Below, piece by piece: positions 1-5,267 of a stretch of DNA of 5,267 nucleotides. The stretch covers positions 1-5,267 of the forward strand of contig JANXPS010000169.1 of NCBI GenBank assembly GCA_025357175.1. The letters run 5' to 3'. Both the position numbers and the translations under genes were made by a program. Every line of letters begins with the position of its first letter. Within the stretch, counting starts at the first letter, position 1. The DNA is from Deltaproteobacteria bacterium (GTDB taxonomy: Bacteria > Desulfobacterota > Deferrimicrobia > Deferrimicrobiales > Deferrimicrobiaceae). The notes beneath the pieces are model-generated. The model did not search any database, was not told the origin of the DNA, and saw nothing but the letters and a program-made list of their open reading frames with translations.

Positions 1-505
1 TGCCCATGATGAGGATCCCCTCATCCCGCAACGGCGCAAGTTTACGACCGATCGCGAAGTGGCCGGCCGGCGGCAGGTCGTAATCGATCGCGAGCTGGAC
101 GACCGGGATGTCCGCGTCGGGAAACAGATGCAACAACACGCTCCAGCTCCCGTGGTCGAGACCCCAGTCGAAACTGAGTTTCGCGGTTTCTCCTCCGACC
201 ACTCCGATCACCCGGTCGGCGAGATCGGGGCCTCCGGGCGCGGGATATTGAATCCGGTAAAGCGGTTCGGGAAATCCGCCGAAATCGTGGACGGTCTCGG
301 GACGTGAATTCCCCGTGACCCATGTGCCGGAAACGTACCAGTGAGCCGATACCGAAAGGATCGCCTTCGGTCTTGGCAACTGAGAGGCAATCGAACGGAA
401 GGCACGACTCCACACGTTATCCTCGATGGCATTCATCGGCGAGCCGTGCCCCACGAACAGGACGGGCATACGCCCGTCTTTCGTTATTGTCGGCATCGTG
501 TCCAA
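1..505 (-). CDS. ygiD: YgiD-like 4,5-DOPA-type extradiol dioxygenase (LigB family), partial, C-terminus outside window
   Basis: The reading frame stays open to the left edge, so only about 168 N-terminal residues are present; the family is usually about 260-280 aa. Numbered from the ATG at 494-496, it shows GHGSPMN (residues 16-22, His17), SAHWY (50-54, His52), HDFGGFPEPLY (70-80), YPAPG (84-88), DHGSW (114-118, His115) and FPDADIPVVQL (125-135). These match E. coli YgiD and plant DODA-like class III extradiol dioxygenases, in which the first two histidines bind the metal; the later ligands would lie beyond the edge. Family members open catechol rings such as DOPA in vitro, but the physiological substrate in bacteria is mostly unknown. 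The start is uncertain. A TTG at 503-505 sits 9 nt after a GGAGG and is used here; an in-frame ATG lies at 494-496 and another at 467-469. Codons such as ACA, ATA, AGA and TTG are more frequent than in the upstream genes. Family identity is secure; the function in this host is not. Confidence 0.9.
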   Translation of the reverse strand, partial: MDTMPTITKDGRMPVLFVGHGSPMNAIEDNVWSRAFRSIASQLPRPKAILSVSAHWYVSGTWVTGNSRPETVHDFGGFPEPLYRIQYPAPGGPDLADRVIGVVGGETAKLSFDWGLDHGSWSVLLHLFPDADIPVVQLAIDYDLPPAGHFAIGRKLAPLRDEGILIMG

Positions 506-514
506 TGGCGGATA

Positions 515-519
515 CCTCC
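515..519 (-). promoter_or_regulatory. Shine-Dalgarno GGAGG of ygiD
   Basis: GGAGG on the minus strand lies 9 nt before an in-frame TTG (503-505) but 18 nt before the first in-frame ATG (494-496). The spacing favours the TTG start. The next upstream codons run into an in-frame TAA at 521-523, so the protein cannot start much earlier. Site and spacing are seen directly; its use is inferred. Confidence 0.55.
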
Positions 520-558
520 GTTATTCCCGGTCCGAGTATTTCCGGATCGTTTGATGGA

Positions 559-1440
559 TTAGATGCCGTATCGTTCCGACCGGTTCGAAACGGGAGCGGC
601 GACATAATCGGCGGCGTGATACGAACTTCGGACGTAGGGGCCGCTTTCGACATGCAGAAAGCCCATGCCGAGAGCCTCATCGCGAAGCATGTCGAACAGT
701 TCGGGCGGAATGAAAGCCGCGACGGGCTGATGCTTTCGGCTGGGCGCCAGGTATTGCCCGAGACTGACATACGCGCATCCGATCCCGCGCAGGCCGGCGA
801 GCACCCCGCGAACCTCGTCAAGCGATTCGCCCAGGCCGAGCATGAGGCCGGATTTCGTCGGGATGCCAGGCGCCAGTTCACGGGCGGCCGCCAGCACGTC
901 GAGCGACCGGCGGTAATCCGCCCCCCGTCGAATGTCGTAGAGGCGCGGCACGGTCTCGACGTTGTGGCCGATGATGTCGGGGGCTGATTCGGCAACCTGT
1001 CGAATGCTTTCCCGCGCCCCCAGAAAGTCGGGGATCAGCAGCTCGATGCGCGTTTCGGGACAGGCCCGGCGGATCGCTGCGACGGTCGCTGCAAATGCGG
1101 AAGCCCCCCCGTCGTGCAGGTCGTCGCGCGTCGGGCTGGTGACCACCACGTGCGCAAGAGAAAGGCGGCCGACCGCGGAGGCCACCCGTTCCGGCTCGTC
1201 GGGGTCGACGGGGAGGGGCACCGCCTTGGTCACGTTGCAGAAGGCGCAGAGCCGGGTGCAGGCGGTCCCGAGGATCAGGAAGGTCGCCTGCTTCTGCCGG
1301 AAGCATTCCGTGATGTTGGGGCAGAGCGCCTGCTGGCAGACCGTATTGAGCCGGAGCTCGCCCAGCAGATTTTCCATCCCCGCGTGCGCGCCGGGGGACA
1401 TTTTCTTTTGCAGCCAGGCCGGCTTCCGTTCGGTTGTCAT
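559..1440 (-). CDS. lipA: Lipoyl synthase LipA (radical SAM)
   Basis: This 293-aa protein has the usual LipA length. LipA inserts two sulfur atoms at C6 and C8 of an octanoyl chain already attached to a carrier lysine, giving lipoyl-protein in the cytoplasm. Both cluster motifs are present. The auxiliary 4Fe-4S motif CX4CX5C is at Cys35, Cys40 and Cys46. The radical-SAM motif CX3CX2C is at Cys61, Cys65 and Cys68, inside LGTACTRLCAFCNV. The C-terminal RSSYHA (271-276) supplies the serine ligand of the sacrificial auxiliary cluster. Other family landmarks are RDDLHDGGA (105-113), ELLIPDFLG and HNVETVPRLY. The start codon overlaps the lipM stop in an ATGA, and no strong ribosome site precedes it, so translation is probably coupled to lipM. 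Small deviations are SPT where SVT or SVD is usual before RDDL, and Gly where Asn is usual before HN. All catalytic residues are kept and I expect an active enzyme. Confidence 0.97.
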   Translation of the reverse strand: MTTERKPAWLQKKMSPGAHAGMENLLGELRLNTVCQQALCPNITECFRQKQATFLILGTACTRLCAFCNVTKAVPLPVDPDEPERVASAVGRLSLAHVVVTSPTRDDLHDGGASAFAATVAAIRRACPETRIELLIPDFLGARESIRQVAESAPDIIGHNVETVPRLYDIRRGADYRRSLDVLAAARELAPGIPTKSGLMLGLGESLDEVRGVLAGLRGIGCAYVSLGQYLAPSRKHQPVAAFIPPELFDMLRDEALGMGFLHVESGPYVRSSYHAADYVAAPVSNRSERYGI

Positions 1441-2240
1441 GAAGCGTCCCGCTCGCGGAGCCAGTCGTATTCCGCATATTTGCCGACCCGCAATGTTTCA
1501 GACCGTTTCCGTTCCCAGTCGGTCAGGCCGGATGTCGCCAAGGTGATCCCGAGCGATGCGCCGAAGGCCTCGCCCAGCAGCCGGTTGAGATCGATCGGGG
1601 CCGCGTCGACCCCGAGCATGGCCAGGCTCGCGACGCGAAGGGTGTCGTCGGCCGGTCGCTCGCGCATGTACATAAGGCCTGCTTCGACCCTGTCGACCAG
1701 CGGGATCGAGCCGTGCTGGAAGATCGCGCTCCGCAACCGGCGCTGGGCGTTGCCGCCGATCTTGCGTCCGCCGATCATTACGTCGAATTCCTCCCGTCCC
1801 GCGAAGCAGAAAGGGGTCCGTTCTCCCAGCCGCGAGGGTTCTTCCGAAATGTCCGCCGCCCAGGCCGCATCAAGCCCGAGAGCCCCGTAAAACCTCAGAA
1901 GGAAGGCGGTCAGGTGGCGAAACGATTCCTTGATGGTCGCTGCGGGCGGCAAGTGCCGAGGGGCGCAGACGATCGCGTAGGTCAGTTCGTCGGCGTGATA
2001 GATCACGCCGCCTCCCGTGATCCGGCGGACGACCGGGACGCCGTCCTCCCGGCAGCGGTCGAGGTCGAGGACCGCCGACGAATCCTGGAAGCGGCCAAGC
2101 GACAACGCCGGTGGACTCCAACCGTAGAGGCGGAGCACCGGCGTCGATCTGCCTGGATCGAACCCGTCGAGCAACGCCTCGTCGACCGCCATGTTGGCGG
2201 GCCCGTCGAGCGGGCCGGTGTCGACGAGTCTCCAGGTCAT
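1437..2240 (-). CDS. lipM: LipM-type octanoyltransferase (lipoate-protein ligase A family)
   Basis: This 267-aa protein belongs to the biotin/lipoate A/B transferase family. NMAVDEALL (16-24) opens the domain. RRITGGG (72-78) followed by YHADELTYAIV (81-91) is the acyl-binding loop, and GGRKIGGNAQRR (157-168) holds the conserved lysine Lys160. FQHGSIPL (174-181) follows. Cys145, in FCF just before EEFDV, aligns with the catalytic cysteine of Bacillus LipM (Cys150). LplA ligases form a lipoyl-adenylate and do not use a cysteine there. I therefore prefer octanoyl-ACP:protein octanoyltransferase, probably acting first on GcvH, over ATP-dependent lipoate ligase. About 267 aa also fits LipM better than two-domain LplA (about 337 aa in E. 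coli). The ATG overlaps the gcvPB stop (ATGA) and the upstream sequence lacks a clear Shine-Dalgarno, which suggests coupled translation. The next gene, lipA, would act on its product. The alternative is a lipoate ligase of the same fold; the assignment rests on motifs only. Confidence 0.88.
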   Translation of the reverse strand: MTWRLVDTGPLDGPANMAVDEALLDGFDPGRSTPVLRLYGWSPPALSLGRFQDSSAVLDLDRCREDGVPVVRRITGGGVIYHADELTYAIVCAPRHLPPAATIKESFRHLTAFLLRFYGALGLDAAWAADISEEPSRLGERTPFCFAGREEFDVMIGGRKIGGNAQRRLRSAIFQHGSIPLVDRVEAGLMYMRERPADDTLRVASLAMLGVDAAPIDLNRLLGEAFGASLGITLATSGLTDWERKRSETLRVGKYAEYDWLRERDAS

Positions 2241-3679
2241 CCCGTGAAGCAGACGTTCTGGCTGCGCGCCGCCTTCGTTTCGTCGAGTCGAGAGACCGGG
2301 GTGGTCACCGGCGCCCGCAGGAGCGCCGCGGGATCCGTCACGGCCGTATCGGCCGCCTCTCTCATGACCGCGATGAAGGCGTCGAGCGTCTCCTTGCTCT
2401 CGGTCTCGGTCGGCTCGATCATGATCGCCTCTTTCACGATCATCGGGAAATAGACCGTCGGCGGGTGGTATCCCCGGTCGATGAGGAACTTGGCGATGTC
2501 GATGGCGTGGACGCCGTGCGCCATCTGGCGGGAGGCCGAGAATACGCACTCGTGCATGCACGTCTGGTCGTAAGGCAGTTCGTAGACGTCTTTCAGCCGG
2601 CTCATCACGTAGTTTGCGTTGAGAACCGCGAGTTCGCTAGCCTCGATCAGCCCTTCGCGGCCTAGCATGAGAATGTAGGCGTACGCCCGGACGATGACGC
2701 CGAAGTTGCCGAAGAAGTTGGCGGAGCGGCCGATGCTGCGCGCCGTATCGTCGGCGACGCCGAAGGTGCCGTCGTCGAGCTTGACGACCCGGGGCACGGG
2801 CAGGAACGGGGCGAGCGCCGCCTTGACGCCGATCGGGCCGCTGCCGGGGCCGCCGCTGCCGTGCGGTGTTCCGAAGGTCTTGTGGAGGTTTACGTGGACC
2901 ACGTCGAAGCCGACGTCGCCGGGGCGGACGTGCCCCAGGATGGCGTTGAGGTTCGCTCCGTCGTAATAGACGAGCGCGTCGACGCCGTGGGCCAGGTCGC
3001 AGATCTCCTTGATGTGCGGGTTGAAGAGCCCAAGCGTGTTGGGGCAGGTCATCATGACCGCGGCGACCTCGTCGCTGAGGGCGGCCTTGAACGCGTCGAG
3101 ATCCATGTCGCCGTACGGGGCGGTCGGGATCGTGACGATCTCGTATCCGGCCATGGCGGCGGACGCGGGGTTGGTGCCGTGGGAAGAGTCGGGAACGATG
3201 ACGTACTTCTTCTTGTTGCCCTTTGCGCGGTGGTAGGCGGCGATCACCATGATGCCGGTCATCTCGCCGTGCGCGCCGGCAAGCGGCTGGCAGGTGACCG
3301 CGTCCATTCCGGTGATTTCCTGGAGCAGCTCGTCCATGTGCTGGAGCAGCGCGAGCGACCCCTGGACCAGCGGTTCTCCGCCCAACAGCAGCGCCGGCAT
3401 CGGGTGGAAGGGGGTAAATAATTTAGCGGCTTCCTCGGCCGATTTCGGATTGTATTTCATGGTGCACGATCCGAGCGGATAGAAGGTGCCGTCGACGCCC
3501 ACGTTGCGGCGCGACAGCGTCGTGAAGTGGCGGACGACGTCGAGTTCGGAGAGCTCGGGCAGGCCGGCGGCCCCGGAGCGCTGCAGTCTCGCGGGCAGAG
3601 GCGGGGCGGGGGGCACGTCGTTCGCGGGAAGCGCGACGCCGTGCCGGCCTGGGACCGATTTTTCGTATATCAGCTCCAT
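2237..3679 (-). CDS. gcvPB: Glycine dehydrogenase (decarboxylating) subunit 2, GcvPB
   Basis: This is the 480-aa C-terminal half of the glycine cleavage P-protein. With GcvPA it decarboxylates glycine using PLP and passes the aminomethyl group to the lipoyl arm of GcvH. The PLP lysine is Lys267 in NLHKTFGTPHG, followed by the glycine-rich SGGPGSGPIG (275-284). Other landmarks are ELDVVRHFTTLSRRN (45-59), FYPLGSCTMKYNPK (66-79), QPLAGAHGEMTG (131-142), DSSHGTNPASAAM (164-176) and YYDGANLNAI (238-247). The length is normal for the split form. The start at 3677-3679 is supported by a GGAGAG about 8 nt upstream and by the family N-terminus; the frame stays open further upstream inside gcvPA, but that part has no family similarity. 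It overlaps gcvPA by 10 nt and the next gene by 4 nt. The C-terminus ends in NVCFTG, slightly different from the usual tail, with no sign of damage. Confidence 0.98.
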   Translation of the reverse strand: MELIYEKSVPGRHGVALPANDVPPAPPLPARLQRSGAAGLPELSELDVVRHFTTLSRRNVGVDGTFYPLGSCTMKYNPKSAEEAAKLFTPFHPMPALLLGGEPLVQGSLALLQHMDELLQEITGMDAVTCQPLAGAHGEMTGIMVIAAYHRAKGNKKKYVIVPDSSHGTNPASAAMAGYEIVTIPTAPYGDMDLDAFKAALSDEVAAVMMTCPNTLGLFNPHIKEICDLAHGVDALVYYDGANLNAILGHVRPGDVGFDVVHVNLHKTFGTPHGSGGPGSGPIGVKAALAPFLPVPRVVKLDDGTFGVADDTARSIGRSANFFGNFGVIVRAYAYILMLGREGLIEASELAVLNANYVMSRLKDVYELPYDQTCMHECVFSASRQMAHGVHAIDIAKFLIDRGYHPPTVYFPMIVKEAIMIEPTETESKETLDAFIAVMREAADTAVTDPAALLRAPVTTPVSRLDETKAARSQNVCFTG

Positions 3680-5004
3680 AGCACGCTCTCCAGTTCTTTC
3701 GCGAGCCGGTCGATCTCGACCTTGCTTCGCTTCTCGGTGACGGTGACGACGATGTCCTTGTCGCCCCCCGGATACCAGTTGCCCAGCGGGACGCCCGCCG
3801 CGATGCCGCGTCGAAGGAGCGCGGCGACCGCGTCGTCGGCCCGTCCGGGCAGGCGGACCGTGAATTCGTTGAAATACGGTTCGCGGTTGATGTGCGTCAC
3901 CCCGCGGATCGCGGTCAACGCCCCCAAAGCGTATGCGGCCTTGTCCCGGTTGCGTTGCGCGAGCGTCACGATTCCCTGCTTGCCGAGCAGCGACATGTGG
4001 ATGAGGCCGCGCAGCGCGCACAGGCTCTGGTTGCTGCAGATGTTGGAGGTGGCCTTGTGGCGCTTGATGTGCTGTTCGCGCGCCTGGAGCGTGAGGACGA
4101 ATCCGCGACGGTTTTCACGGTCGACGGTTTCCCCGACGATGCGGCCGGGCATGTTGCGGATCAACGCCTTCTTGGCGGCGATGAAGCCGAATGCGGGGCC
4201 GCCGAACGAGAGCGGATTGCCGAGCGACTGCCCGTCGCCCACGGCGATGTCGACGCCCATCTCGCCCGGCGACTTGAGCAGCCCCAGCGAGACGGGGTAG
4301 ACGGACGACACGAGGAGTCCGCCGTTTTCGTGGATCTTGGCCGCGAGCTCGGTGTAGTCGGCCGCGCATCCGAAGAAAGTCGGGTTGGAAACCAGCACGG
4401 CCGCGCAGCGGTCGTCGATCTCGCCGAAAAGGGCGCCCCCCGCGGTCGAGGCGTCTTCGGGCGGCACTTCGACGACCTCGACGGGCAGGTTCTCGAGGTA
4501 GGTCTTGACGATCGCCCGGTGGAACGGATTGACCGCGCCGTCGATGACCAGACGCTGCCGGCCGGTGATCCGGATCGCCATCAGCGCGCCCTCGGCCAGC
4601 GCGGTGCCGCCGTCGTAAAGCGAGGCGTTCGAGACGTCGAGTCCGGTCAGGCGACATATGGCGGTCTGGTATTCGAAGAGTGCCTGCAGCGAACCCTGCG
4701 AGCATTCGGGCTGATAAGGCGTGTAGGCGGTGTAGAACTCGGAGCGTCCGGCAAGGTGATCGACGGCCGACGGGATCAGGTGGTCGTAGAAACCGCCGCC
4801 GACGAAGGGCACGACATCGGCATTTTGTTTCGCAAGCCCCTTGAGACGGTCGAGCATCTCGAACTCGGAAATGCCCGCCGGGAGGTCGAACGATTTTGCG
4901 CGCAAATGCGGCGGAATCTGGGCGAACAGGTCGGCGACGCTCTTGACGCCGATGGTGTCGAGCATTTCCCGGACCTGACCCGGCGTGTGGGGTGTGAAGT
5001 CCAT
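3670..5004 (-). CDS. gcvPA: Glycine dehydrogenase (decarboxylating) subunit 1, GcvPA
   Basis: This 444-aa protein is the N-terminal half of the P-protein, at the usual length for the split type. It pairs with GcvPB to form the PLP-dependent glycine decarboxylase; the subunit has the aminotransferase fold but the PLP-binding lysine is in GcvPB. The family pattern is clear: the N-terminus TPHTPGQVREMLDTIGVKS (4-22), YDHLIPSAVDHLAGRSEFYT (73-92), AYTPYQPECSQGSLQALFEY (93-112), NASLYDGGTALAEGALMA (126-143), GDGQSLGNPLSFGGPAFGF (256-274) and REQHIKRHKATSNICSNQ (309-326). The frame continues upstream to about 5226, but that part overlaps gcvH. The ATG at 5002-5004 has an AAGGA about 8 nt ahead and matches the family N-terminus. 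The gcvH stop is 2 nt upstream, and the 3' end overlaps gcvPB by 10 nt. No missing motif or frameshift is visible. Confidence 0.98.
   Translation of the reverse strand: MDFTPHTPGQVREMLDTIGVKSVADLFAQIPPHLRAKSFDLPAGISEFEMLDRLKGLAKQNADVVPFVGGGFYDHLIPSAVDHLAGRSEFYTAYTPYQPECSQGSLQALFEYQTAICRLTGLDVSNASLYDGGTALAEGALMAIRITGRQRLVIDGAVNPFHRAIVKTYLENLPVEVVEVPPEDASTAGGALFGEIDDRCAAVLVSNPTFFGCAADYTELAAKIHENGGLLVSSVYPVSLGLLKSPGEMGVDIAVGDGQSLGNPLSFGGPAFGFIAAKKALIRNMPGRIVGETVDRENRRGFVLTLQAREQHIKRHKATSNICSNQSLCALRGLIHMSLLGKQGIVTLAQRNRDKAAYALGALTAIRGVTHINREPYFNEFTVRLPGRADDAVAALLRRGIAAGVPLGNWYPGGDKDIVVTVTEKRSKVEIDRLAKELESVLWS
3686..3691 (-). promoter_or_regulatory. Shine-Dalgarno GGAGAG of gcvPB, inside the end of gcvPA
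   Basis: GGAGAG on the minus strand lies in the last codons of gcvPA, about 6-8 nt before the gcvPB ATG at 3677-3679. It fixes the gcvPB start in a reading frame that would otherwise stay open back to about 4021. It also explains how a gene overlapping its neighbour by 10 nt can start independently. Confidence 0.65.
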
Positions 5005-5006
5005 GG

Positions 5007-5267
5007 CTAGAGTCCTTTCAGGTACTCGAGGTACTGGTCGCGATTCATCAGGCGCGCCGTCTCGACGGGATCGGCCGCAGTCTCGAGCTTCGCCATCCAG
5101 GCGGCCTCTTCGGGCGACTCGTTGACGACCTCGGGCGCGTCGTTGAGCGCCGAGTTGACTTCGATCACCTTGCCGGAAATCGGGGCGTAGATGTCGCTCG
5201 CGGTCTTGACCGATTCGATCGCGCACAGCACCTCGAACTGCTTGACCTGCTTCCCCACCGCCGGAAG
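5007..5267 (-). CDS. gcvH: Glycine cleavage system H protein GcvH, partial, N-terminus outside window
   Basis: The last 86 residues of a lipoyl-carrier H-protein are present; full-length proteins are about 125-130 aa, so roughly 40 N-terminal residues lie beyond the right edge. GcvH shuttles the aminomethyl intermediate between the P-, T- and L-proteins on a lipoyl-lysine. The attachment site is the lysine in AIESVKTASDIYAP (codon 5205-5207), followed by the hairpin ISGKVIEVNSAL and PEVVNESPEEAAW, then a short C-terminal helix ending YLEYLKGL. The usual Gly-Trp of this region is Ala-Trp here, a mild change. A GTG at 5256-5258 is in frame but is an internal valine, not the start, because family sequence continues to its left. 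The TAG stop is 2 nt from gcvPA. This carrier is the likely substrate of the LipM-type transferase and LipA encoded in the same operon. Confidence 0.96.
   Translation of the reverse strand, partial: LPAVGKQVKQFEVLCAIESVKTASDIYAPISGKVIEVNSALNDAPEVVNESPEEAAWMAKLETAADPVETARLMNRDQYLEYLKGL
5013..5017 (-). promoter_or_regulatory. Shine-Dalgarno AAGGA of gcvPA, inside the end of gcvH
   Basis: AAGGA on the minus strand overlaps the Lys-Gly codons near the end of gcvH and lies 8 nt before the gcvPA ATG at 5002-5004. It decides that start against the in-frame upstream codons that would run deep into gcvH. Confidence 0.65.

Noticed and set aside
506..558. Possible terminator or promoter between lipA and ygiD
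   Set aside because: Only 4-5 bp inverted repeats are visible, for example CGGA/TCCG around the ribosome site. There is no T-tract and no convincing -35/-10 pair, so nothing can be supported.
1114..1890. Plus-strand open frame (258 codons) opposite lipA and the lipM-type gene
   Set aside because: It spans the junction of two well-supported minus-strand genes and shows low-complexity, Arg/Ser/Pro-rich translation with no motif.
1437..2561. Extended frame of the lipM-type gene reaching into gcvPB (374 codons)
   Set aside because: The upstream part is a shadow of gcvPB. The family N-terminus begins at the ATG at 2238-2240, which overlaps the gcvPB stop in the ATGA arrangement typical of coupled genes.
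2237..4021. Extended gcvPB frame of 594 codons, possibly a longer protein
   Set aside because: The extra N-terminal part is an out-of-frame reading of gcvPA, and a good ribosome site precedes the ATG at 3677-3679 that matches the family N-terminus.
3892..5010. Long plus-strand open frame (372 codons) opposite gcvPA
   Set aside because: It lies fully antisense to a gene with strong family motifs. Its composition is rich in Arg, Val, Gly, Asp and Glu without recognisable domains, as expected for the complement of a GC-rich coding frame.
5005..5267. Glycine riboswitch or operon promoter near gcvH
   Set aside because: The whole right end is coding sequence of gcvH; any leader would have to lie outside the window.

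Overview
The window is a compact, GC-rich stretch of bacterial chromosome read entirely from the minus strand. From high to low coordinates it carries the 3' part of gcvH, then complete gcvPA, gcvPB, a LipM-type octanoyltransferase gene and lipA, and finally a 5' fragment of a ygiD-like DODA-type dioxygenase gene that runs off the left edge. All six genes are recognisable families. I found no RNA gene, mobile element, CRISPR array or long non-coding stretch.

The first five genes look like one operon. The stop of gcvH lies 2 nt before the start of gcvPA. gcvPA and gcvPB overlap by 10 nt, gcvPB and lipM by 4 nt (ATGA), and lipM and lipA by 4 nt (ATGA). Together they encode the glycine decarboxylase (P-protein, in two subunits), its lipoylated carrier (H-protein), and the two enzymes that build lipoate on that carrier: octanoyl transfer, then sulfur insertion. 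The T-protein (gcvT) is not in the window and may lie upstream of gcvH. No dihydrolipoamide dehydrogenase (L-protein) gene is visible. No promoter or glycine riboswitch is visible either; if present, they should lie beyond the right edge.

ygiD follows lipA after about 50-60 nt without overlap. Its codon choice is visibly more AT-rich than that of the gcv genes. It may be a later addition to the transcription unit or an independent gene.

The two-subunit P-protein, as in Firmicutes, Thermotogae and many Desulfobacterota-like or other anaerobic lineages, combined with high GC and an adjacent lipoate-assembly pair, suggests a high-GC, non-enterobacterial, possibly anaerobic or deltaproteobacterial-type organism. 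This is inference and the sequence does not fix the taxon. I see no evidence for a previously undescribed system. The most useful point is the close coupling of lipoate synthesis to the glycine cleavage operon through a cysteine-bearing LipM-type transferase.
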